Assembly: GCA_905372155.1 (NCBI GenBank) | Contig: CAJPNZ010000027.1 | Span: 1 to 32,462, forward strand | Source of the DNA: Propionibacteriaceae bacterium | GTDB taxonomy: Bacteria; Actinomycetota; Actinomycetes; Propionibacteriales; Propionibacteriaceae | Direction: 5' to 3' | DNA: 32,462 nucleotides | The notes under the pieces: generated by a model | Told to the model about the DNA's origin: nothing | Databases searched by the model: none | What the model saw: only the letters and a program-made list of their open reading frames with translations | Shown: positions 23,083 through 30,843 of the stretch, piece by piece | Layout: each line of letters begins with the position of its first letter | Position numbering within the stretch: the stretch's first letter is position 1 | Position numbers and translations under genes: made by a program

Positions 23083-24821
23083 ACGGCCTCCCGTCCGGTC
23101 TGCATGGTGACGAGTTCGGCCCAGGGGCTCCCGGGTTCCGCCAGCAGTTCCCCCGGGGAACCCTGGCAGGCGACCCGGCCGTGTTCCATGACGATGACGT
23201 GATCGGCGCTCGATGCGGCGTCGATCCGGTGGGTGACGAGGATCAGGGTCAGGCCCGGGTGCTTCTCCCTGATCCCGGCCAGCAGCCGCTGCTCCGTGCG
23301 GGAGTCCAGGGCCGAGGTGGATTCGTCCAGGACCAGGACCGGGGTTTCCCTGATCAGCGCCCGGGCAATCGCCAGCCGCTGTTTCTGACCGCCCGAGAGG
23401 TTCGTTCCCCGTTCCAGGACCTTCACATCGAGGACGCCGTTCATGTCCCCGGTCTCGAATGTCCTCAGCTCCTGGGCCTGCACCGTCCCCAGGGTGGCCA
23501 GCATCTGCGCCTCACCGGCCCCGGGACTGGCCTCGGCGAGAATCTCACGGACGGTTCCGGGGAACAGGAGCGGGTCCTGCGGCACCAGGGTGATCAATCG
23601 TTCGACGGGAATGGTGGCAGGGTCCACCCCGCCGACGCGGATCCTCCCTTCAGCGGGCCGGTCGAATCCCATCAGCAGTCCGAGCGCGGTGGACTTCCCC
23701 GAACCGGACAGACCGACGATCGCGGTGACGGCGCCGGCGGGAATCCGGAACGATGCCCCGTCCAACGCAGGTTGCCCGGCCTCCGGATAGCTGTAGACGA
23801 CGTTGTCGAACTCGATGTCCCCCGCCGGGGGGCTGCTCCATCCCTCCCCGGACGGCCGGGGATTCCCGGGGGCCAACCGGAACAGCGCGCTCATCTGGCT
23901 GGCGGCGGAGATTCCGTAGAAGGATTCGTGCCAGAGCCCGGAGAGGGCGGTGAACGGCCGGAACAACTCGACGGACAGGAGGATCACCAGGAAAAGCGAC
24001 CCGAGGGTGAGCGATCCCCCTCTGATCTGGCCGATCCCCAGGACGAGGGCCACGGCGGGTCCCAGCACCTTCATGGCCCCGCTGAGCCCGGTCTCGCCCA
24101 GGGAGAGCCGGAGCTGGCCGAGGGTCGAGTCCAGCAGCCGCGTGGACTGCGTCTCCAGCTGCCGTCCGTAGTACCCGGCCGCCCCGAAGGACTTGAGCGT
24201 GGTCATTCCCAGCATGGCGTCGATGAAGTCGGAGTTCATGTTCTCGTAGGCGTCCCAGTGCTCCCTTCCCCGCTCGGCGAGCACCCTGTCCCAGATCCGC
24301 GGGATGGCGACCACCGCTATACCGCAGACCAGGAGGATGCCCGCGATGAGCGCGCTGTGCATCCCGATCATCACGGTGATGGCCAGGGCGACGGCCACCG
24401 TGACCACAAGTTGGGAGAGGTATTTCACGAAGTAGGGTTCGACCGCCTCGATGCCGTCGGTGAGGACGGAGTGCAGCGCACCACTGCGGCCCGCACCGGA
24501 ACGCATCGGCCCGAGTTCCTCGAACTTGGCCAGCAGCGCGCGCCGCAGGTTGCGTTTTACGACCAGACCGGAACGGTTCTGGGCGATCTCCCCCAGGAAC
24601 TCGACCAGGGGACGGAGCACCAGGACGACTCCGAGGGCTCCGGCCAGCCACGTGAGCTCGCCCGGGCGCCGCTGCCCCAGAAGTTCGTTGAACAGCGTGG
24701 CATTGACCCAGGCCGCCAAGATGAGCAGAACGGAACTTGTCAGGCCCGCGAGCACCGGGAAACCCAACAACCGGACGCCCACCCCGGCTGCCCTGACGAC
24801 CGACTGATGCTGCAACAGCAT
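23079..24821 (-). CDS. ABC transporter, fused membrane and ATPase domains (first subunit, CydD-like)
   Basis: This partner (580 residues from the chosen start) also has an exporter-type membrane domain (about 1-315, including YFVKYLSQLVVTVAVAL and DFIDAMLGMTTLKSFGA, which recall CydD) and an ATPase domain with Walker A GLSGSGKST, signature LSGGQKQR, Walker B VLVLDESTSALD and VTHRIDA as the switch. Both ATP sites look complete. I prefer the ATG at 24821, with GGAAGGGAG a few bases upstream, over the GTG at 24839, which lies within that ribosome-binding site. The operon runs divergently from pepA. An iron-box-like palindrome at 24902-24920 near the promoter hints at metal control, but the match is weak. 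Confidence 0.9.
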   Translation of the reverse strand: MLLQHQSVVRAAGVGVRLLGFPVLAGLTSSVLLILAAWVNATLFNELLGQRRPGELTWLAGALGVVLVLRPLVEFLGEIAQNRSGLVVKRNLRRALLAKFEELGPMRSGAGRSGALHSVLTDGIEAVEPYFVKYLSQLVVTVAVALAITVMIGMHSALIAGILLVCGIAVVAIPRIWDRVLAERGREHWDAYENMNSDFIDAMLGMTTLKSFGAAGYYGRQLETQSTRLLDSTLGQLRLSLGETGLSGAMKVLGPAVALVLGIGQIRGGSLTLGSLFLVILLSVELFRPFTALSGLWHESFYGISAASQMSALFRLAPGNPRPSGEGWSSPPAGDIEFDNVVYSYPEAGQPALDGASFRIPAGAVTAIVGLSGSGKSTALGLLMGFDRPAEGRIRVGGVDPATIPVERLITLVPQDPLLFPGTVREILAEASPGAGEAQMLATLGTVQAQELRTFETGDMNGVLDVKVLERGTNLSGGQKQRLAIARALIRETPVLVLDESTSALDSRTEQRLLAGIREKHPGLTLILVTHRIDAASSADHVIVMEHGRVACQGSPGELLAEPGSPWAELVTMQTGREAV

Positions 24822-24901
24822 CGATCTCCCTTCCGACACCAGTGGATTCAGGCAAGCGATCAGCTGGCACCGGCGTTGTGCGAGGTTTGCCGGGCCACAA
24901 A

Positions 24902-24920
24902 CAAATTCAGGCTAGTTAAA
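24902..24920. promoter_or_regulatory. Weak DtxR/IdeR-box-like element upstream of the ABC operon
   Basis: The 19 bases centred on AGGCTA share the central core of the DtxR/IdeR consensus but only about 10 of 19 positions overall. The site is in an AT-rich island about 80 bases before the ABC start, overlapping probable promoter bases. Another regulator's palindrome is equally possible. Confidence 0.25.
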
Positions 24921-25034
24921 GGCGAATTGGTAATGACCCTCGGTCTCAATTGGTGATACCGTCCCCTCGCCGCGCACGACGTCCTTGCGGAATCCCGCCC
25001 ACGGGGCCCACGCGCGGCTCCCCGCCGAAGCCTC

Positions 25035-25040
25035 TAAGCT
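25035..25040 (+). promoter_or_regulatory. Putative -10 hexamer of a leaderless promoter for the leucyl aminopeptidase gene
   Basis: TAAGCT ends 6 bases before the GTG at 25047. GGCCCG fills the gap, so no ribosome-binding site is available. Confidence 0.5.
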
Positions 25041-25046
25041 GGCCCG

Positions 25047-26540
25047 GTGAGCACCAACATTCCCGCCCTGAAGACCGCAAAGAGCATCGACCGGGACGCC
25101 GACGTCGTCGTGGTCGGCCTCACCAGCGTCGGCGGGACCCCGACCCTCGTCGGGGTGCCGACGGATCTGGAGAAGGCCTGGAGCAAACAGCTCCCGTCAC
25201 CGCTACTGGACACCGTCGTCGCACTGGGCGCCCGCAGCGAACTCGGCACACTGACCACCCTGCCCCCCGCACCTCAGCGACTCGTCGTGGTCGGCCTGGG
25301 TGACGTCGACGTCACCCCGTCGGCCCTCAGGCACGCGTGCGGGGTCGCCCTGCGGAAGATCAGTGGCACGAAGGACGCCGAGAACCTGAACGTCACCATC
25401 TCCCTCGAACTGCACGACCCCGAGCTGGCGCGGGCCGCCGCGGAGGGCGCCGTGCTGGGCGCCTACCGCATTCCCCGCATCACCCAGAAACCCCAGAAGA
25501 GCTCCGTGGCCACCATCACGCTCGTGACCGGCCGCGCCCAGCTCAAGGAATCCGTCGAGGAGGCCGGGGTCGTCGCGGCCGCCGTGGTACAGGCCCGCGA
25601 CTGGATCAACACCCCGCCGAACCTGCTTTACCCCGAAACCTTCGCGGAGTTGGCCAAGGCCCACGTCTCGGACCTCAAGGTCGGGGCCGAGATCCTCGAC
25701 GAGAAGGCCCTCGCCAAGGGCGGCTACGGCGGCATCCTGGCGGTGGGCGGGGGCTCATCGAGATCCCCGCGCCTGCTTCGTCTCACCTGGGCCCCGCGCG
25801 GCGCGAAGTTCCACCTGGCGCTGGTTGGCAAGGGCATCACCTTCGACTCCGGTGGCCTGGACATCAAACCCGCCGGGCAGATGGCCTCCATGACCTGCGA
25901 CATGTCGGGGGCGGCCGCCGTGATCGCCGCCACCCGGGCCATCGCGGCGCTCGGACTGTCGGTCAAGGTCACCACCTACGCCGCCATGGCCGAGAACCTG
26001 CCCTCCGGCACCGCCTACCGCTCCGCCGACGTGCTCACCATGTTCGACGGAACCACCGTCGAGAACGCCAACACCGATGCCGAGGGCCGCCTCGTGATGG
26101 CCGACGCGCTGGGACGGGCCGGCACCGACTCCCCGAACCTCATCGTGGATGTCGCCACCCTGACGGGCGCATGCATGGTGGCCCTCGGGAAACGCACCGC
26201 CGGGCTCATGGCCAGCGACGACGCCACCGCCGACCGCCTGCTCGACGCGGCCGAGGCGGCCGGGGAGGGTTTCTGGCACCTGCCGATCACCGACGACATC
26301 CGCGAGGGCCTGAAATCGGACGTCGCGGACCTGCGTTCCAGCGGCAAGAACCGCTACGGCGGTGCCCTGACCGCGGCCGCCTTCCTGCAGCACTTCATCC
26401 CGGAGGATGTCTCCTGGGCACACCTGGACATCGCAGGCCCGGCCTGGAACGACGAGTCCCCGTACGGCTACACGCCGCTCGGCGGCACCGGCGCCGCGGT
26501 ACGCACGCTGGTGGCCCTGGCCACCCAGCTGGCCGGCTGA
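25047..26540 (+). CDS. pepA: Leucyl aminopeptidase (M17 family)
   Basis: The enzyme is a cytoplasmic di-zinc hexameric exopeptidase that removes N-terminal Leu and other residues from peptides. The 497-residue protein has a divergent N-terminal domain (1-165) and the conserved catalytic domain with VGKGITFDSGGLDIKP (metal Lys and Asp), MTCDMSGAAAV (Asp) and the signature NTDAEGRLVMADAL (Asp and Glu plus the catalytic Arg). Its length is typical. The GTG start follows a TAAGCT hexamer by 6 bases. The gene is alone and is followed by a perfect hairpin that probably ends transcription. In M. tuberculosis pepB (Rv2213) lies near dlaT (Rv2215), comparable with the lipoyl E2 gene at the end of this window. 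Confidence 0.96.
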   Translation: MSTNIPALKTAKSIDRDADVVVVGLTSVGGTPTLVGVPTDLEKAWSKQLPSPLLDTVVALGARSELGTLTTLPPAPQRLVVVGLGDVDVTPSALRHACGVALRKISGTKDAENLNVTISLELHDPELARAAAEGAVLGAYRIPRITQKPQKSSVATITLVTGRAQLKESVEEAGVVAAAVVQARDWINTPPNLLYPETFAELAKAHVSDLKVGAEILDEKALAKGGYGGILAVGGGSSRSPRLLRLTWAPRGAKFHLALVGKGITFDSGGLDIKPAGQMASMTCDMSGAAAVIAATRAIAALGLSVKVTTYAAMAENLPSGTAYRSADVLTMFDGTTVENANTDAEGRLVMADALGRAGTDSPNLIVDVATLTGACMVALGKRTAGLMASDDATADRLLDAAEAAGEGFWHLPITDDIREGLKSDVADLRSSGKNRYGGALTAAAFLQHFIPEDVSWAHLDIAGPAWNDESPYGYTPLGGTGAAVRTLVALATQLAG

Positions 26541-26561
26541 GAGCTCCAGCCACAACGACAT

Positions 26562-26595
26562 CGCGGGGCACCGATCCGTGGATCGGTGCCCCGCG
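26562..26595 (+). terminator. Perfect 16-bp hairpin after pepA, probable transcription terminator
   Basis: CGCGGGGCACCGATCC (26562-26577) is followed by GT and its exact reverse complement (26580-26595). The stem starts 22 bases after the pepA stop. There is a short T-containing stretch (TCGTTT) afterwards, without a long U-run, as is common in high-GC bacteria. Confidence 0.65.
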
Positions 26596-26600
26596 GTCGT

Positions 26601-26642
26601 TTCCCGGTGCTCGTCTCCCGGCCGGGAGACGAGCACCGGGAA
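26601..26642. repeat. Perfect 42-bp palindrome, second hairpin between pepA and the TetR operon
   Basis: Bases 26601-26621 and 26622-26642 are exact reverse complements with no spacer, giving a potential 42-base stem-loop or cruciform. It lies 5 bases after the pepA terminator hairpin and ahead of the TetR promoter. It may be a second terminator or a REP-like repeated element; only a genome-wide search can tell. Confidence 0.75.
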
Positions 26643-26668
26643 CACACCTCCGGATTTCGTTTGACAGA

Positions 26669-26694
26669 ATTTCTGGACAACTCGGTCCAGAAAT
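26669..26694. promoter_or_regulatory. Palindromic operator upstream of the TetR gene
   Basis: ATTTCTGGAC (26669-26678) and GTCCAGAAAT (26685-26694) are perfect inverted arms around AACTCG. Size and symmetry fit a TetR-family site. It lies between a -35-like TGGACA (26674-26679) and a -10-like TATCCT (26698-26703, 18-base spacer), where binding would block transcription; a TTGACA also stands at 26661-26666. Confidence 0.7.
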
Positions 26695-26739
26695 AGGTAT
26701 CCTCGTACCATCCCCGATCAACGAGAAGGAGCAGCGAGG

Positions 26740-27342
26740 ATGCCGCGCCCCCGGAAACCCATCGCCCCCGAGCGCCGCGCCCGCCTCATGCGCGCCGCCC
26801 GCGCCCACTTCGCGCGCCACGGTTACCGCGGCGCGTCCCTGCAACGGATCCTCTCGGGGGCCGACTTCCCCCGCAGCTCCTTCTACCATTTCTTCCAGGA
26901 GAAGGAGGCGCTGTTCGACGCCGCGCTCGCCGACGGCCTGGCCCTGCTTGCGGACCGCATCGAGGTGGCCGATCCCGGCACCCTCACGGCCGAGAGTTAC
27001 TGGCCCACGGTTCTCGGCCTCGTGGAGGCCCTCGGCAGGGCCTGCCGCGACGAGGACCTGGCCGCCGTTCCCGTGCTCTTCCACCTGCGCGACGCGCCAC
27101 CGTCGGCGACGCGGGATCGGTTCGAACGGGCCGCCCACCAGTGGTGCACGCTCATGGTGGAGCGTGGCCGCGCCCTCGGAAAGCTCGAGCGGGATCTCCC
27201 GGCCGACCTCCACGTGGAACTCACATGGAACATGGTGGCGGCGCTGGACCGGTGGCTCGCCACCCACCCCGAACACATGGACGACAGCGCCCGGATCACC
27301 GGCGTACTCCTGACCCGGATGCTCAAGGCGGCGGACCGGTGA
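26740..27342 (+). CDS. TetR-family transcriptional regulator
   Basis: The 200-residue repressor has a basic start and the TetR helix-turn-helix at about 15-60 (LMRAARAHFARHGYRGASLQ, then ADFPRSSFYHFFQEKEAL). The C-terminal all-helical ligand-binding domain has no recognisable ligand signature. AAGGAG lies 8 bases before the ATG. A perfect palindrome at 26669-26694 overlaps its promoter, so it probably represses itself and the two following genes. The stop overlaps the start of the next gene (GTGA). Confidence 0.92.
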   Translation: MPRPRKPIAPERRARLMRAARAHFARHGYRGASLQRILSGADFPRSSFYHFFQEKEALFDAALADGLALLADRIEVADPGTLTAESYWPTVLGLVEALGRACRDEDLAAVPVLFHLRDAPPSATRDRFERAAHQWCTLMVERGRALGKLERDLPADLHVELTWNMVAALDRWLATHPEHMDDSARITGVLLTRMLKAADR

Positions 27343-28235
27343 GCGCCCCGGATGTCCTCCTGCTGGGCGCCACCGGGTACCTGGGACGCCATCTCGCCGC
27401 GGAACTGCACCGGCGCGGTCGCCGGATCCGGGCCGTGGTCCGGGACGCACGGCGCGCGGAGAACCCCGGCGCCTGGGGCGCCCCCGCGCTGTCGGGTCTG
27501 ATCGAAGAGCAGATCGTCGGCGACGTGCGGGATCCGGACCTTCCCAACCGATTGACCGCAGGCGTGAGCAGCGTCGTCTCGGCGCTCGGGATCACCAGGC
27601 AGGGAAGCGATCCGTGGAAGATCGATCACGACGCCAACCTCGGCATGTTGCGGGCCTCGGAGAGGAACGGGGTGGGAGGCTTCCTGTACGTGCACGCGCT
27701 GGGGGCGGAGCGGTGCCCGGCGCGACTCACCCGCGCGAAGTGCGCCTTCGTGGCCGAGCTCCGTTCCTCACCGGTGACGGGAATGGTCGTCAGTCCGAGC
27801 GGTTATTTCTCCGACCTGGCGCAGCTGCTGCTGATGGCGCGCCGGGGCCGGGTGGCGCTGACGGCGCCCGGGGCGCGCATCACCCCGATCCACGGGGCGG
27901 ATCTGGCGGCGGTTTGCGTCGATCACCTCTACCGGGGCGACGGCGGCACCAGGGAGGTCGGCGGCCCGGAGGAACTGAGTTTCCGCGAGATCGCCGAACT
28001 GGCGTTCAAGGCCCTCGGCACCCGCCCCAGGATCACCCGCCTGCCCTCCCGCACCCTGGACGCGGTGGCGCTGCTGGCCCGCCCCTTCGCGCCACACAGG
28101 GCCGACATGCTCCGTTTCCTGGCGTGGAGCATGCGCACGGACAGCGTCGCGGAACGCACCGGCAGCCGGAGGATCAGCGAGTTCTTCGCCCAGCAGGCTG
28201 GGCGCATCGCGTCCCCACCCGGAGGGAATCCGTGA
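27339..28235 (+). CDS. NAD(P)-binding Rossmann protein (NmrA/atypical SDR-like)
   Basis: The 298-residue protein begins with a dinucleotide-binding motif, VLLLGATGYLGRHLA (Gly10, Gly13, Gly16), followed by RAVVRDARRA, the basic residues suggesting NADP(H). Later segments (VSSVVSALGIT, FLYVHALGAE, VVSPSGYFSDL, ITPIHGADLAAVCVDHL) match the NmrA/atypical SDR group; a classical YxxxK catalytic pair is not evident. It could be a sugar-nucleotide or lipid modifying enzyme, or a redox-sensing protein. The GTG start overlaps the TetR stop as GTGA, and its own stop overlaps the glycosyltransferase start as GTGA. Confidence 0.85.
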   Translation: MSAPDVLLLGATGYLGRHLAAELHRRGRRIRAVVRDARRAENPGAWGAPALSGLIEEQIVGDVRDPDLPNRLTAGVSSVVSALGITRQGSDPWKIDHDANLGMLRASERNGVGGFLYVHALGAERCPARLTRAKCAFVAELRSSPVTGMVVSPSGYFSDLAQLLLMARRGRVALTAPGARITPIHGADLAAVCVDHLYRGDGGTREVGGPEELSFREIAELAFKALGTRPRITRLPSRTLDAVALLARPFAPHRADMLRFLAWSMRTDSVAERTGSRRISEFFAQQAGRIASPPGGNP

Positions 28236-29494
28236 GCACCGGCACACCCGGGCGGCGTTTCCTCTTCGCCCCCGAGACCTTCAACCTGGGTGAGACGTCT
28301 CGCGGGGTCGAGGTGGCCCGAGCGCTCGCCCGGGCGGGGCACGACGTGCGTTTCATGGGGTACTCCCGCACCTATGCCCCCTACATCCGGGGGGCGGGTT
28401 TCGATCTCGACCTCCTCGCCCCCGAGGTGGACGATGCCCTGGCCGCTGGGTTCTTCGCCTTCGAGCAGGGGCGTTCGCTGCGTTTTCCGTTCACGACGCA
28501 CACGGTGCGCACCCGGGTGCGAAACGAACTGGACCTGATCGCGCGCTGGCAACCCGACGCGGTGATCATCGGGACGACCCTCACTCTCCTGCTGTCTGCC
28601 AGGATCGCCGGGGTGCCGTTGGTGTACCTGCGCCCCTACCCCTTGAGCGCAAGCCACCTGGCCTCGGTCTCCGACCTTCCGCTGTGCGTGCACACAGGTC
28701 CCGCCGCTCGTTGCATCAACCGCCTCGCAGGGTTCCTGGCCGGGAAACTCGCCAGGCATCTCCGGTGGAAACCAGCGGCTTTCCGCCGCGTGGCCCGCGA
28801 ACACGGCCTCCGGCTTCCCGGGCGCACCGCAGCAATGCTCGACGCCGATCTGGCGCCGATCGCTTCCCTGTTCCCCCTGCTGGACGGGCGGCCCCTGGCG
28901 CCCGGTGAAGTGGCGGTCGGCCCCATCTACGCCCGCACCGCCGGGAACCTGCCCCCGGAAGTGGAGGAACTCGCCCGGGAACACAGGCGTCCGCTCATCC
29001 ACGTGGGTCTGGGTTCCTCCGCCCGCCGCGAGGTGGCGCTTCCGCTGCTCACCGCCCTCGGGGATCTCGATGTGGACGTCGTCTCCACGGCGGGCCGCTA
29101 CCTCACCCCACGGGATCGTCGTGGGCTGCCTCCCTCGGTTCTGGTCTTCGATTTCCTTCCCGCCCACAAACTGGGCGGACTCATCGACGCGTCGCTCATC
29201 CACGGGGGCGAGGGGACGGTGCAGACGGCCTGCGCCTCGGGTGTCCCCTTCGCAGGCATCGGCATGCAGATGGAGCAGAAACTCAACATCGAAGAATGCG
29301 TGGACTTCGGCAATGCGCTGGCCTTCACGATGCGTGACATCCGCCGGCACAGGATCCCCTCCCTGGTGAAGCGGCTGCTCACCGACGCCACCCTGCGGCG
29401 ACGCGCGCGAGAACTGGCCGCCCTGACACAAGACATCGACGGGGCACGGCGCAGCGCCGAGGTCATTCTTCGTTTCCTCGATGATCGGCAATGA
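28232..29494 (+). CDS. Glycosyltransferase, GT1/MurG-like (GT-B fold)
   Basis: The 420-residue protein has two Rossmann-like halves. The N-terminal acceptor half starts with FLFAPETFNLGETSRGVEVA (the small-residue loop of GT-B enzymes). The C-terminal half has PLIHVGLGSSARREVALPLL, VLVFDFLPAHKLGGLIDASL and the donor-site signature IHGGEGTVQTACASGVPFAG followed by MQMEQKLNI, typical of UDP- or NDP-sugar-dependent GT1 enzymes. It should transfer sugar to a small molecule or lipid; the acceptor is not known. GGAGGG lies just before the GTG, which also overlaps the previous stop (GTGA). It ends the TetR operon, and with the reductase-like protein it may modify one compound. Confidence 0.87.
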   Translation: MSTGTPGRRFLFAPETFNLGETSRGVEVARALARAGHDVRFMGYSRTYAPYIRGAGFDLDLLAPEVDDALAAGFFAFEQGRSLRFPFTTHTVRTRVRNELDLIARWQPDAVIIGTTLTLLLSARIAGVPLVYLRPYPLSASHLASVSDLPLCVHTGPAARCINRLAGFLAGKLARHLRWKPAAFRRVAREHGLRLPGRTAAMLDADLAPIASLFPLLDGRPLAPGEVAVGPIYARTAGNLPPEVEELAREHRRPLIHVGLGSSARREVALPLLTALGDLDVDVVSTAGRYLTPRDRRGLPPSVLVFDFLPAHKLGGLIDASLIHGGEGTVQTACASGVPFAGIGMQMEQKLNIEECVDFGNALAFTMRDIRRHRIPSLVKRLLTDATLRRRARELAALTQDIDGARRSAEVILRFLDDRQ

Positions 29495-29524
29495 CTCCCG
29501 GGCACACGCTCGGGAGCGCCGCGC

Positions 29525-29542
29525 CGATGCCCTTGGGCATCG
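29525..29542 (+). terminator. Perfect 8-bp stem-loop after the glycosyltransferase gene
   Basis: CGATGCCC (29525-29532) pairs with GGGCATCG (29535-29542) around TT. A weaker hairpin, CTCCCG/CGGGAG, lies just before it at about 29495-29516. There is no U-tract, so termination is only probable. Confidence 0.4.
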
Positions 29543-29661
29543 CCACCTCGTCCCCACGAAAAGACCCCGCGACTGATAGTTTGGCACGGCACCCGGCGCC
29601 ATCTCACCGACCCGGGAAGGCACCCGATCCGTCGATGCGAAGCCCAGGAGCCCCCGAGCAC

Positions 29662-30369
29662 ATGACATTCCGGAAAAGCGAGCTCGACCGTATGGCCCGG
29701 TCGGGGTGGATGGGCCCGGCTGTCCGGGAAATGCTCGCGGTTCGAGGGCTGCCCACCCCGGTAGAACATCTCGAAGGCATCCAGGACGATGACTGGTGGA
29801 AACGTGCCGAACGGGCGGCGGCAGCGCTCCGGGAACATTTCGCAACATTCCGGTTCGGGAAGAGGACGGAGTTCGGGTTGCTGCTGGTCCCTTCCCCGAG
29901 AAAAATTGACACCCGTTCCCATCTTCCCTCTGCGGCCCGGAAACAGCAGAGCCCCGACCTCGGCGAGGATTTCGTGGACCCTGCGCTGGGACAAGGCGTC
30001 GATCTCACCCTCCCCGGGATCCCGTGGACCCCGTTCGTCTCGGTCATCGGTCCCCAGGGCATCTCGGCGGGAAGCCACACGGATGTCCGGGATGCGGAGC
30101 GGCGACGTTTCGAGGTTCTGGGACACGACACCCGCGACGCCATGACCCGCCAGCTGTGGGGGGCACGTCTGCTTCAATCACCGGCCGGGACGATACCCGA
30201 CAGTGATTACAACGACACCTGGACGTTCACCCTTTTCCCCGCAGAACCTCTGGTGGATGAAAAGGCCGCATCAGGAACGGTTCTGAAGGGACGAGTACGT
30301 TTCCGTCTGGGCAAGAGCAACCGGGGAATCAGCAGCGCCCGAGTCGCCCCCGGCATTCCCGTGCCGTGA
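29662..30369 (+). CDS. Hypothetical soluble protein, unknown function
   Basis: I do not recognise this 235-residue protein. It has no signal peptide or membrane segment. The N-terminal third is basic and helical (DRMARSGWMGPAVREMLAV, RAERAAAALREHF), the middle is Pro-rich (LPGIPWTPFVSVIGPQGIS) and the end is a likely beta-rich region (YNDTWTFTLFPAEPL, TVLKGRVRFRLGKS). The frame is open back to ATG 29491, which overlaps the glycosyltransferase stop as ATGA, but those extra 57 residues are low-complexity and span two hairpins, so ATG 29662 is preferred, with AGGAG at 29646-29650 as a distant ribosome-binding site. A TGATAG-like -10 lies at about 29574-29579. Its tie to the TetR cassette is open. 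Confidence 0.55.
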   Translation: MTFRKSELDRMARSGWMGPAVREMLAVRGLPTPVEHLEGIQDDDWWKRAERAAAALREHFATFRFGKRTEFGLLLVPSPRKIDTRSHLPSAARKQQSPDLGEDFVDPALGQGVDLTLPGIPWTPFVSVIGPQGISAGSHTDVRDAERRRFEVLGHDTRDAMTRQLWGARLLQSPAGTIPDSDYNDTWTFTLFPAEPLVDEKAASGTVLKGRVRFRLGKSNRGISSARVAPGIPVP

Positions 30370-30479
30370 CCTGCGGCGGGTTCGCCCCGGTCCCCGGGCT
30401 GGAAAACCGCGGGCCGCCGTGCGTTGGATGGGCGTTTTCTCGGCTGATTCGAGCCGCGAATCCCCTGTTGGAACCGACT

Positions 30480-30806
30480 CTATCCGGAGAATTTCTTCTT
30501 CCGTGTCCCGTATTCGCGCATGCGTTGCGGATACGGCACCACGCCCGCGTCGTAGGCGGGAATGTCGTGGCGGGAGGCGAAGTCGTATCCGAAGGCGATC
30601 GAGGGGATGGCGCGCCGGGTGGATTCCCCGTCGGCGGCCACCAGCAGGATCGACGGTTTGTTGAAGCTGGTGGGCTGTTCCAGCCAGGCCTCGACGCCTC
30701 GGCGGGTCGTCACGAAACCGTCGAGATGGTCGAGGAGCACACCGTCCACTTCCTTCTGCTCCTTGGCGACCTTTGCAGCGACCCTGCGTTTCGAGAACCA
30801 ACCCAC
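30480..30806 (-). CDS. Small conserved protein divergent from lpd, unknown function
   Basis: The 108-residue protein starts GWFSKRRVAAKVAKEQ and has DGFVTTRRGVEAWLEQPTSF, SILLVAADGESTRRAIPS, FASRHDIPAYDAGVVPYPQR and a basic end (MREYGTRKKKFSG). I recall similar short proteins beside lpd genes in actinobacteria, function unknown. The GTG at 30806 is chosen because CATAAT lies 6 bases upstream; the longer frame to 30845 would run into the divergent promoter. It shares a 37-base intergenic region with lpd. Confidence 0.72.
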   Translation of the reverse strand: MGWFSKRRVAAKVAKEQKEVDGVLLDHLDGFVTTRRGVEAWLEQPTSFNKPSILLVAADGESTRRAIPSIAFGYDFASRHDIPAYDAGVVPYPQRMREYGTRKKKFSG

Positions 30807-30812
30807 CCGAAC

Positions 30813-30818
30813 ATTATG
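30813..30818 (-). promoter_or_regulatory. Putative -10 hexamer of a leaderless promoter for the small protein at 30480-30806
   Basis: On the minus strand CATAAT, the closest match to TATAAT in the window, ends 6 bases before the GTG at 30806, with no Shine-Dalgarno between. Confidence 0.55.
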
Positions 30819-30830
30819 CCGGGAGGATGG

Positions 30831-30836
30831 AAGACT
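30831..30836 (+). promoter_or_regulatory. Possible -10 hexamer of a leaderless promoter for lpd
   Basis: AAGACT ends 7 bases before the ATG at 30844. The match is weak, but the same hexamer stands at the same distance before the gene at 2106. It faces away from the CATAAT of the divergent gene, only 12 bases apart. Confidence 0.35.
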
Positions 30837-30843
30837 GTCCCGC

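Noticed and set aside
21415..24956. Two very long plus-strand open frames (about 590 residues each) opposite the ABC genes
   Set aside because: They are antisense to ABC genes with intact Walker and signature motifs. Their composition (Gln, His, Gly, Asp, Arg) is typical of reverse-frame shadows.
25337..27313. A 658-residue plus-strand open frame
   Set aside because: It overlaps pepA and tetR in another frame and has a strongly Arg/Pro-biased composition. The pepA and tetR frames carry clear family motifs.
27929..29848. A 639-residue minus-strand open frame
   Set aside because: It is antisense to the reductase-like and glycosyltransferase genes and crosses the intergenic hairpins; no domain is recognisable.
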